Assembly (NCBI RefSeq): GCF_040412085.2
Contig: NZ_CP115922.1
Location: 1-64,000 of the forward strand
Length of the DNA stretch: 64,000 nt
Origin: Vibrio sp. CB1-14
GTDB lineage: Bacteria; Pseudomonadota; Gammaproteobacteria; Enterobacterales; Vibrionaceae
Direction: 5' to 3'
Position numbers and translations under genes: made by a program. Positions within the stretch are counted from its first letter, which is position 1, and each line of letters starts with the position of its first letter. The notes under the pieces are model-generated. The model ran no database searches and was not told the DNA's origin. It saw only the letters and a list, made by a program, of their open reading frames with translations. Positions 19,908 to 27,507 of this stretch are shown here, piece by piece.

Positions 19908-20040
19908 CATTTGATCATCGGCATAAGACGTAGTGAGAGCGAAAATAAGTGACATAAAAACAAATAAATACCTACACATAGATCCAACCTCTAATGAGAC
20001 GTTGAACTTAGAATAGGGCTAACGTTAATCCTAGCAATAA

Positions 20041-20069
20041 ATTAAGCAGCCAAAATGACACTGCTTAAT
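20041..20069. promoter_or_regulatory. Divergent pair of element-wide boxes
   Basis: ATTAAGCAGCCAAAA (20041-20055) is a full box on the minus strand, 64 nt before the original start of the split gene at 19979. CTGCTTAATC (20060-20069) is a shorter box on the plus strand, about 98 nt before the gene at 20165. Together they make a palindrome ATTAAGCAG...CTGCTTAAT between divergent operons. Confidence 0.6.
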
Positions 20070-20164
20070 CAAATGAATTTTTATATAAAAACTGTGAAGC
20101 CTATCTTTGTGTTAACGGTTCCAAGATTGATGACATAGAAGTGAACAATGAGGAGACATAGAGC

Positions 20165-20425
20165 ATGCATAAGGTTAAAGAAGCTGCAAAAACAACCTCC
20201 TATCAAATCCTCGGCACCATAGGGGCTCTATACATGGTAGCAATCCCTATCATACTAATTCATGCCTTGTATCTGGAGCTTGAACAGTACATAGACTGGG
20301 AGCACATAGTGCAAGCGAGTAGATATGCAGTGTTGGCTTCTATCGTCATAGTCCCTTGGTTCCTCATCAATCTGTGTTTGGCGAAACGTGGCGTTGAGCA
20401 AGAAGAGGGTAAGAAGGAGAAATAA
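20165..20425 (+). CDS. Small two-TM membrane protein
   Basis: An 86-residue protein with two hydrophobic segments (about 16-36 and 55-75) and a charged tail (EQEEGKKEK). RBS GAGGAG precedes the ATG. The stop overlaps the next start (TAATGG). First of four membrane-protein genes in a tight operon; family unknown. Confidence 0.65.
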   Translation: MHKVKEAAKTTSYQILGTIGALYMVAIPIILIHALYLELEQYIDWEHIVQASRYAVLASIVIVPWFLINLCLAKRGVEQEEGKKEK

Positions 20426-20757
20426 TGGGCATTCTAACCTTTATATGGACAGCAATAATCTTTTCAGTGAGTGTGACCATCTACTATCAGGCGCTTAAAA
20501 GTGAAAAGGAAGGTTACAATGAAATGTACCTTATAACGCTTTTTGTTGTAACGTTAATATTGTGCGATAAACAAATAGAACAGCTCTTTCTACTAATACA
20601 GTCCTTTCTACCCGAACAAGGCACACACGCAAGCAACTTAACGGCTTTCATTATTACAGCACCTTTAATAGTCATTCCTTATTGCTACGCAATTAAACTG
20701 ACAGGAAAATTTATTCATTTCATCTTACAAAAGCGCAATCTTTCAGAGGAGATATAG
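20425..20757 (+). CDS. Three-TM membrane protein
   Basis: A 110-residue protein with hydrophobic segments at about 4-20, 33-55 and 72-95. It starts inside the preceding stop codon and ends one base before the next gene's start, so it is translationally coupled on both sides. Family unknown. Confidence 0.65.
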   Translation: MGILTFIWTAIIFSVSVTIYYQALKSEKEGYNEMYLITLFVVTLILCDKQIEQLFLLIQSFLPEQGTHASNLTAFIITAPLIVIPYCYAIKLTGKFIHFILQKRNLSEEI

Positions 20758-20758
20758 T

Positions 20759-21274
20759 ATGATTGATAACATAGTTGGTATTAAAGTATATAAAGAAGAT
20801 TATATTAAGAGCGTAGGAAAATGTTACACACAAATCGCTATTTTCTACACTATCATTGTTTTCCTTTTAGCTTTTGCTTGCATTCCAGAGATAGATAGCG
20901 AAGCGACAGGCGGTACCTACATCTTTCTTTTGTTTATGAGAATATTACTTAGCGTAATAGTTTTATTTGTGGTTGCAATGCTAACTATGAGTACCGTGTT
21001 AAAACGAGTGGGGATGATGTTTGGTTACTATATACCACTGCCGGACGAGGACTTTGCTGCATGGTCTGATTTTGACTTGCTCAATACTGAGCAGAAAAAG
21101 AAGCTAATGAAACTGGCCTCTGAGCATGCAGAAGTGCATGAATTTGTTGAAAAAATCTTTGAGCAGGATCGCGAGCCAAGATACTATGAATTCAAATGCT
21201 TGGCGAGTATTGTCACACGAAAAGACGAAATGGAAACGGAACGACGATTTAAGTCAGAATTTTCAGAAGCGTAA
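20759..21274 (+). CDS. Two-TM membrane protein with cytoplasmic helical tail (paralogue A)
   Basis: A 171-residue protein: two membrane segments (about 25-45 and 60-82), then a soluble tail beginning PLPDEDFAAWSDFDLLNTEQ and ending in a long acidic helix. The tail aligns with the next gene's (LNTEQKKKL...AEVHEFV...YYEFKCL against IDTEQSKKL...DDVHDYI...FEYYMLL), so the two look like diverged tandem duplicates. RBS GAGGAGATAGT overlaps the preceding gene's end. Function unknown. Confidence 0.65.
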   Translation: MIDNIVGIKVYKEDYIKSVGKCYTQIAIFYTIIVFLLAFACIPEIDSEATGGTYIFLLFMRILLSVIVLFVVAMLTMSTVLKRVGMMFGYYIPLPDEDFAAWSDFDLLNTEQKKKLMKLASEHAEVHEFVEKIFEQDREPRYYEFKCLASIVTRKDEMETERRFKSEFSEA

Positions 21275-21284
21275 GGTTGATGAT

Positions 21285-21785
21285 ATGGATACGTGGAATG
21301 AAGATAAATTAGTCTTACCTGTGATAACCAAGTCTCAAGTAATTAGAGCAAAGAATGTATTTAGAGTAACATTCGCTTTACTATTCCTGGTTTCACAGGT
21401 TTTATTAATACAATTGATTGGTCAGATTTCTATAGACGAAATTGATATCGACATCTACGTTGGGTATCTATGTTTAAGTATAGTTGTACTATGTATATGT
21501 GGGTTACTCACGATTATAATGTTAAGCACTATAGCAAAGAAAATTCCCTTTTTGCCTAAGATAGACAAGGAGCCCGTTCTATGTTTCTTAAACAATAATC
21601 CAATAGATACAGAACAATCAAAAAAGCTATGTGAAATGAGTGACCAAGATGACGATGTTCATGACTACATTAGTGACGTAAACAAGCAATATCGAGATAT
21701 CCAAGTCTTCGAATATTATATGTTGCTTGATTTTATCTCCAATAAGAAAGAAAGAGCGATTAAAAATCAATTAAGAAGCATATGA
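21285..21785 (+). CDS. Two-TM membrane protein with cytoplasmic helical tail (paralogue B)
   Basis: 166 residues from the ATG at 21285, which has AAGG at suitable spacing; the longer frame from 21126 overlaps paralogue A and is unlikely to be used. Two membrane segments (about 20-42 and 55-80) are followed by KIDKEPVLCFLNNNPIDTEQ and an acidic helical tail. It has the same architecture as paralogue A, 10 nt upstream. Together with the two smaller genes it may form a membrane complex of the mobile element. Confidence 0.65.
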   Translation: MDTWNEDKLVLPVITKSQVIRAKNVFRVTFALLFLVSQVLLIQLIGQISIDEIDIDIYVGYLCLSIVVLCICGLLTIIMLSTIAKKIPFLPKIDKEPVLCFLNNNPIDTEQSKKLCEMSDQDDDVHDYISDVNKQYRDIQVFEYYMLLDFISNKKERAIKNQLRSI

Positions 21786-21980
21786 AGAATTAGGTAGTGC
21801 TTTGGTGCACAAACTTTCAAGAGCGGCTTGCTCAAAGCCGCAAGGTTACGAGCAACAGCAGCTCACTATCTACAAGTGACAACGACAGAACAGCAAAAAC
21901 ACCGATATGAAGATCAACATTTGAAAATGGATCTCAACGTTATATAATGTCCATTATAGAAACTTGAGAATGATCATCGG

Positions 21981-23444
21981 ATGAACAGTAACCAAAACGA
22001 CATCATTGTTGTAGACCAAAACCACAGTCAAATCGCTTCAAATAATCTGGAGTTAGTTGCTCTCAACCGCAGAAAACGAAACAGTGACAGCGTCACGAAT
22101 CCAGCGCTTAGTTACATCAGTTCTCTTAGCTCCACCAATACAACGGGTGGCCAGGCTAATGCCCGATACATTCTTGAGCGTTTTTCTCGATTCTTTCTCG
22201 GTAGCAGTTATCAACTGATTGATTGGTTCCAACTGTTCAAACAACCTTCACTTCTTTCTAGAGCGTTATCGAGTTTCATCATCTATAAAGAGCATGAAGT
22301 TGCCAGGCTAAAAAAAGCATCGGAAACGACTCGAAAAAACCTTGAGTCAACACCACTCCTCGAAGGCTTACAGATTGTCGCGCAGCAATATTTTGACGCC
22401 AATCTGCTAGAAGAAGTGACATATAATCAATTACTTATAACCTTACGTGAGTTTAATAAGACCAGTGAGGCAACAGATCTTCTCTCCTATGGTTGGTTAA
22501 AGCCCAAGCACGCCAATGTAAGGATCGAGTTCGAACCGCACATCAGTGCAAAGGTTGAAAAAGCGATTGAGTCGTTCGCGTGTTACTGCATCACTAGCTG
22601 CATCCATCGCTATAACTGGGATGAACTGCTGGTGGCTCCTGTTGTACAAGCTTCTATGAACGAATATCTCTACGATGGTGTGCAAGAATACGACAGGGAA
22701 CTTGGAAAAATCGTCAAAGTACGCGACTACAGCCCTGCAACCGTCGACAACATTTTTCGAATGATCCGCGGCGTTGCCAAGAGTCACTGGTTAGCTGGCA
22801 GGTTAAGTATTGATGATCTTGAGCGGATAAGAGCAATTCGTCTTAGTCGAGGATCGCGTCTAGATTCCGGTCGGTACATAGCTAAGTCTGAATTCGCCAA
22901 CATAATGGAAATTACAAAGAATCAAACAAATCAGGTGAAAGCCCACAGAGATCGCGCCATGTTGGGACTGATGTACGCTGCCGGTTTACGCCGTCTAGAG
23001 GTGGTTCAACTCAAAGTAGGAGACTGTGATCTCGATACCGGTGAGCTCCATATCATTGGTAAGGGCAATAAAGAGCGGTACGTATACATCGCAACTTCAG
23101 GATTTGTCGTCAAACTTCTAAGAAAGTGGATACAAGTTCGTGAAAATAGCCAGAATTTTACTTCACGAGACCCTATGTTCTGTCGTGTTAATAAGCACAA
23201 GCAAGTGATAAATCAGGCTATGACCACACAGTCCGTCAATCGTGTCTGCCAAGAGGTATCGCTTGTATTAGGCCGTACTATATCACCGCACGATTTTCGT
23301 CATTCCACGGCCACGAATCTATTAGGAGAAGGTTATGATGATTTGACAGTAAGTAAGGTCATGGGACATGCCGACCCAAAAACGACAAAGCGTTATGACC
23401 AACGTGGCATTGAGGCTATTAAGAAAGCTATTTTACACCTATAA
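21981..23444 (+). CDS. Tyrosine site-specific recombinase
   Basis: The 487-residue integrase-type enzyme has the full catalytic set: Arg337 in AAGLRRLE, HDFRH with Arg440 (residues 437-441), His463 in GHADP and the nucleophile Tyr472 in KRYDQR. A roughly 300-residue N-terminal part contains the core-binding domain and an extension (to about residue 60) of low complexity. The C-terminus is KKAILHL. It could mobilise the element or resolve dimers. No tRNA or obvious att repeat lies beside it, so integrase function is inference. Confidence 0.9.
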   Translation: MNSNQNDIIVVDQNHSQIASNNLELVALNRRKRNSDSVTNPALSYISSLSSTNTTGGQANARYILERFSRFFLGSSYQLIDWFQLFKQPSLLSRALSSFIIYKEHEVARLKKASETTRKNLESTPLLEGLQIVAQQYFDANLLEEVTYNQLLITLREFNKTSEATDLLSYGWLKPKHANVRIEFEPHISAKVEKAIESFACYCITSCIHRYNWDELLVAPVVQASMNEYLYDGVQEYDRELGKIVKVRDYSPATVDNIFRMIRGVAKSHWLAGRLSIDDLERIRAIRLSRGSRLDSGRYIAKSEFANIMEITKNQTNQVKAHRDRAMLGLMYAAGLRRLEVVQLKVGDCDLDTGELHIIGKGNKERYVYIATSGFVVKLLRKWIQVRENSQNFTSRDPMFCRVNKHKQVINQAMTTQSVNRVCQEVSLVLGRTISPHDFRHSTATNLLGEGYDDLTVSKVMGHADPKTTKRYDQRGIEAIKKAILHL

Positions 23445-23747
23445 CTGCAGACTTATTCAACTGGTCGTTTTTTATCCTAATACTCATTAATATTGTGTAT
23501 ATCGATATCATCTTCGAATACTTCCTCTAACACTCTCTTGAGAACCGTTGTTCGTGTCTGTCACAAATACTGAGCGCTTCGTTGATTCCAACGCTTAAAT
23601 GATGGAACCTTCAAATATTTCTACGAAACAATCTGTGAGAAACTCTAGTTTGATGTCTATGTATATAGCTCTCATCGTGTGTATTTTCCATGCCACACGA
23701 TTTCCAATACTCATGCGTACTTAAATATTATATACTACATGTTTTAT

Positions 23748-24002
23748 ATGCGTATAGAAGGGAATCGGATCGTGATTACGTTAGGCAGTAAATTGGAGTG
23801 CAGCATAAAAAACCTCAATTTAGGATCAAGAGAGCAAGCTGTAGTTGTTGTTAGGAATGACGATGGTATATTGAGCCAGTCAAGAGATTTTCTTATATTT
23901 AACGACGACGACGAAAATGTTAGAGATGACCCATTGATACAGTCACTTGAAAATCATGAGACTATTTTATGGATCAACCCCCATGACCAAAATGCTCGCT
24001 AA
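23748..24002 (+). CDS. Hypothetical small acidic protein
   Basis: About 84 residues from the ATG at 23748 (MRIEGNRIVITLGSKLECSI); the longer frame from 23679 begins with unlikely codons. The beta-rich N-terminus and acidic middle (FNDDDENVRDDP) look like a real protein, but no RBS is convincing and no family is recognised. Confidence 0.4.
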   Translation: MRIEGNRIVITLGSKLECSIKNLNLGSREQAVVVVRNDDGILSQSRDFLIFNDDDENVRDDPLIQSLENHETILWINPHDQNAR

Positions 24003-24192
24003 CAGGTCGGTCTACATGGCTTAACAGGATCTTGTTTATTATAGCGGTACGGTAAATTGAACCATCTTATGAAGTGTTAAGTCATACCTCATAAGATGAA
24101 AGATGCCACTATGACCTAGCGTTCCAGACGAACTTTTAGTGTGAAATTCCAACAGAAAGAAAGACACCTTCGTCTCAATTTTAACTACATTC

Positions 24193-24249
24193 TTACTATA
24201 TTTGTGCTTAAACGAATTAATTTTATTCGTTTAAGCACAAATATAGTAA
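24193..24249. repeat. Perfect 25-bp inverted repeat (hairpin)
   Basis: Two identical 25-bp arms (TTACTATATTTGTGCTTAAA continuing CGAAT, and the exact reverse complement) surround a 7-nt loop TAATTTT. It lies between convergent coding regions (24002 on plus, 24453 on minus). The length and perfection exceed an ordinary terminator. The rest of 24003-24452 shows no gene. Confidence 0.8.
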
Positions 24250-24452
24250 CTGTCATGATTCTTGTAAGCCTGGCTTTATTTGCCAATTTTCCGAGTGAAA
24301 ACCTGTCATAAAAACCTTATGTAATCCTGACGTAAGGCCACTTGTCTATACGAAAAATCACTTATCGGTCACAAGGTTCTTGTCGCCAGTTTCTAATTGG
24401 CTTCGGCCATTTCTTGGAGGAGGCTCTGTGAGAGTCCACGCGCAGTTGCCCT

Positions 24453-24911
24453 TTAGGTCCAACCGGCCATTATTGCGAGTTGTGCCACCACAATAATCAT
24501 GCCGGTCAACGCCACCAATCCGAGCATGGAAGCCCCACCTCGGACTTGGTAAGCCCCCGTGTTAGCCGCTAGGCGTCTTTTCTTCATGATCATGGCAAGA
24601 GGCAGGAATATGGCAATGATGGCTAGGAAAATCGAGGAAAAACCCAATGCAAATACAAATCCATTGGGGAAAAACCAGGCAAACAGCAACGGCGGCAATA
24701 AGGTCGCCACCACCGGGTAGCTTTTTTGGGGCTCTTGCCCCACTTTAGGAGTTTTGATCATGTCGCCGATGAAATCCTTCAGTCCCATACTAACTCCCAA
24801 AAATGACGTCAAGAGTGCTAAACTGGCGAAGCTACTAATGTAGTCGTGAATCCCCGCCACGTGCGTCACCTCAGACAGACTGGCGACCAATCCGTTGATA
24901 CCACCACTCAC
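24453..24911 (-). pseudogene. Aromatic amino-acid permease (HAAAP family), C-terminal remnant
   Basis: 152 residues match the end of Mtr/TnaB/TyrP-type permeases: SFASLALLTSFLGVSMGLKD, then PPLLFAWFFPNGFVFALGFS and several hydrophobic helices. The N-terminal ~250 residues are missing. The frame opens exactly where an ABC-ATPase gene fragment ends, so a deletion fused two unrelated genes. It has no start signal of its own and should be considered dead. Confidence 0.8.
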
Positions 24912-25005
24912 CTTTTGATACCGCTAGATTGATGTTGAGTAGAACTGGTTTTGATCCATAGCTCATAAAGACATTCTTCAGAGCAAGCATGTGTTGTTTT
25001 GCCAT
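24907..25005 (-). pseudogene. ABC-transporter ATPase, N-terminal remnant
   Basis: An ATG at 25005 with a perfect RBS (AGGAGGACAG) begins MLALKNVFMSYGSKPVLLNI... VSKGE after four residues, the standard first strand of an ABC ATPase up to just before its Walker A. Homology ends at GGTGAG, where the permease remnant starts. The original substrate cannot be told. Confidence 0.7.
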
Positions 25006-25758
25006 CTGTCCTCCTTCGGTTCCATATTCCGTGCTGCTACCGATAAGGGCTCTAGAAGGTGAGACTCCACCAGAACAGTTGAAAAATTCAACCTAATCGG
25101 AGAACTTCACCTATATGGTGGATTAATGAAAAACCAATCAATAAGCCAGTCCCTGATAACTTTCAGAAATTACGAAGGAAAAACTGGATTAGTAATGGAG
25201 ACAGGCTGATTGAGAATCCACCAAGTGTTGGTCGATAACGTTGCGGTTGAAAAATTTAACCCGCGATTCCGAGAGGCATCTGCTACTAAGAGCACTACAA
25301 ACGACAAAAAACAGCTACAAATAGGCGCGAAGCTAAGCTAGCCTAAACCCCTATCCCCGTAATAACATAAGAAGGTATTACATAGTCTTCTTTAAGCAGC
25401 CGCATTCACCTCTTTTACTGTTGTGCCTCACAAATCTCTGTTGGTTCTGGGGTATAGCCGTTTAGGTAGTTGACTCCGTAAAGCACAAATACTAGGTTAA
25501 CTGATGAGTTCACCTTGTCGACGTGACCTTGTGTCACACAAACTAATCTATTGTGCAAGAGTGACAGCAATGCAGTTTAGCTCACTGAATACTGCTAGCG
25601 TGGTCTGACTTATAGTCGCCGAGAATGTGCGTGTCGCCCCAAAACAAAGAGCGCTCAAACCACTAAAGGCCTTTCATTGAATCGCCTGGGTAAGTGCGCC
25701 CTGCAAATTGGGCTTAATAATCAACACCAGACAAACACATTTTCAATAAGGAAAGACT
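25006..25758. other. Gene-free stretch with two palindromic sites
   Basis: No coding frame is supported. Two related palindromes, GTTGAAAAATTCAACC (25078-25093) and GGTTGAAAAATTTAACC (25245-25261), lie 167 bp apart upstream of the dead ABC gene and may be operators of a lost regulator. A degenerate copy of the element-wide box (minus strand) is near 25391-25402. Confidence 0.35.
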
Positions 25759-26091
25759 ATGAAAAAACAACTCGATACAAACGTTGTAGAACTCTACAAT
25801 TCCCACCCCTTTCGTCGTTATCTCATCGATACTCTAATCGCATCATCAACTATCTATACCCGTGATTTGATATGGGATTCACACAAAGCACACTTACCCT
25901 CTCGACTATATAAAGGTAAAAGGCAACCTCAAAAAAAAGGGATGTATCTTCGAAAGATAACTAAAGATATGCCGTTCATCACTGTTAGCAAGCACAAGCA
26001 CTTTCATAAAAGAAAGGTAAATGCGTATTCACTTTCAGAGAGTGCCAAAAAGTGGCTGAAAGAGCTGATTAGCAAGAACGACAAAAGGTGA
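25759..26091 (+). CDS. Hypothetical basic protein
   Basis: A 110-residue Lys/Arg-rich protein behind AAGGAAAG. The N-terminal part is helical (VVELYNSHPFRRYLIDTLIA), the middle strongly basic (YKGKRQPQKKG), and the end a helix (SESAKKWLKELISKN). It could bind nucleic acid, but no family is recognised. A 58-residue gene follows after 3 nt. Confidence 0.55.
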   Translation: MKKQLDTNVVELYNSHPFRRYLIDTLIASSTIYTRDLIWDSHKAHLPSRLYKGKRQPQKKGMYLRKITKDMPFITVSKHKHFHKRKVNAYSLSESAKKWLKELISKNDKR

Positions 26092-26094
26092 GAT

Positions 26095-26271
26095 ATGGAG
26101 GATCATAATGGTGTAGGTGAGAGTGAAATACTCTGGGCTTACATAAAGGCCGTGAACGAAATTGACGACTATTTTGAATACATGTACCAGTCTCAAGATG
26201 ACAGAGATTTTGTCTATGCGGTACTGACAGAACTTGCTCTATCTATGGAACAACATTTAGTAGAACGTTAA
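26095..26271 (+). CDS. Small acidic protein (58 residues)
   Basis: ATG at 26095 is 3 nt after the preceding stop; AAAGGTGAG in the upstream gene's end serves as RBS. The product (MEDHNGVGESEILWAYIKAV onward) is acidic and helical, in contrast to its basic neighbour. The acidic/basic adjacency recalls small two-gene systems such as toxin-antitoxin pairs, but nothing else supports that. Confidence 0.45.
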   Translation: MEDHNGVGESEILWAYIKAVNEIDDYFEYMYQSQDDRDFVYAVLTELALSMEQHLVER

Positions 26272-26572
26272 CGCAGACTTTCAAACTCTTAGTGTATGCC
26301 TCTCTGTCTAGAGACACTTTCCATTTGCAGGGAGGTCATGCCATCCATATCAATAGAACGTAACAATACAGAAGAACAAAGGCTCAATTGAATTAGTCGT
26401 GACTTGAACTGCCACTTCTCTAGCAAAGATGAAATCAGATCTAACCGATTGCCCTAACTCAATTTTTATTTAAAGTTTGTTACGCTTCTAAATAAGTTGT
26501 AAGAAGACTGCTAATTTTGATGCACATGAAAAACCTGTGTCAGAATGGCGTATCTGCTCCATAGCCTTATTT
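26272..26572. other. Intergenic stretch at the 3' end of the biosynthetic operon
   Basis: No gene seen. No strong terminator hairpin was identified for either convergent transcript. Confidence 0.4.
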
Positions 26573-27502
26573 TTAGCCCATCGATGGAGTCTTCTGCTTT
26601 TTAAACACATTCCCTTCGTATAGCACTGAAGCAATCGAAACGGTGACGATCAAAGAAACCAAGCCAACCAACATGTTTGAAAGTGGATAACCAGTTAACA
26701 CACTTTGTATACCCAAAACGACAAGCGGCGAAATCGCCAGTGATGTCGATACAGCCAGAGAAGAGGTTTTCTCGATTCCTCTTTGAAGAACGTAAATCGA
26801 AGTACACACACCCACAAGTGACACAGCCAGAATGGCAAACATGTCTTCTTGTTTGAAAGTCAGCGTTTGCTGAAACGGAATAAAGGCACCTGTTACGACA
26901 ATGAGCAATGGAAACCGAACAGACAACATGGTCGTAGCAGGGATCTTGGCTACGGCAAACTTTTTCGAGATGACAACTGTTGCGGTAATGCTAATACAGC
27001 ATAAAAAAGCAAACACCATCCCAAGAAACATTTGTGAGTTGTCATACGCTGAGTACGCAGAGCGGCTTACAAATACGTGAATGCACAATATGGCGACCGC
27101 AAACAATGTAATTAAATGGCATGTTTGAGTGAACGCCGATACCTTTTCTTTACGAAATAGCAGCCAGGAAGTCATCACCACAGGGCCGAAGCCCTGAGTG
27201 ATAGTCACGGCCACTGAGGGCTCCAGGTATTTAACCGACAAAAAGTAAAACAGCCAATTGCATAACGTCACGACGTTAAAGGCAACGACCATCCTCCATT
27301 CCGCCAGAAGGGGGCGAAAAGACCGCGGCTGCTTGTACATAGCAATTGCCGAGAATACAGCTGTTGCGATCGTAAAACTGATAGCTACCATCACAAATAC
27401 ATTGATCGAAACGAGCCAAATATTCAGCACAACACTTTGGGTTGACGCTATGGCAACATAAAGCAAGACCAACAGGACACCCACGAAATACCTTTCGCCC
27501 AT
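26573..27502 (-). CDS. EamA/DMT-family exporter
   Basis: The 309-residue protein has ten hydrophobic segments in two repeats of five, the drug/metabolite transporter layout (EamA). The second repeat includes TMLSVRFPLLIVVTG and YVLQRGIEKTSSLAVSTSLA. It is the last gene of the operon, 5 nt after the amidotransferase, so it probably exports the product or protects the producer. In the dapdiamide cluster the corresponding last gene is also a transporter but of another family; the substitution is a point of difference. Confidence 0.82.
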   Translation of the reverse strand: MGERYFVGVLLVLLYVAIASTQSVVLNIWLVSINVFVMVAISFTIATAVFSAIAMYKQPRSFRPLLAEWRMVVAFNVVTLCNWLFYFLSVKYLEPSVAVTITQGFGPVVMTSWLLFRKEKVSAFTQTCHLITLFAVAILCIHVFVSRSAYSAYDNSQMFLGMVFAFLCCISITATVVISKKFAVAKIPATTMLSVRFPLLIVVTGAFIPFQQTLTFKQEDMFAILAVSLVGVCTSIYVLQRGIEKTSSLAVSTSLAISPLVVLGIQSVLTGYPLSNMLVGLVSLIVTVSIASVLYEGNVFKKQKTPSMG

Positions 27503-27507
27503 CTTAT

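Larger units (their letters stand above)
18578..19979 (-). pseudogene. Small secreted protein gene split by IS903-like insertion
   Basis: Removing the IS (18854-19907) and one copy of its 9-bp duplication joins a start at 19979 (MCRYLFVFMSLIFALTTSY, a clear signal peptide, behind AGAGG) to the frame DDQMPPEFRFYRAWQWND that ends at 18578. The rebuilt protein has about 108 residues, with mature sequence rich in Trp and Arg. The element sits just after the signal-peptide cleavage region. The present ATG at 18847 lies within the target duplication and has no RBS of its own. The box at 20041-20055 (minus strand) lies 64 nt before the original start. Confidence 0.82.

Noticed and set aside
20041..20069. 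Integron attC site or recombinase att core
   Set aside because: The palindrome resembles neither attC consensus, and its halves match the element-wide promoter boxes found elsewhere.
25677..25865. 62-residue plus-strand frame
   Set aside because: It overlaps the start of the better-supported gene at 25759 in another frame, has no RBS, and is rich in residues typical of shadow frames.
26095..26271. Toxin-antitoxin pair with the gene at 25759
   Set aside because: The basic-then-acidic gene order and small sizes are suggestive, but no toxin or antitoxin motif can be seen, so it is only mentioned in the annotation.
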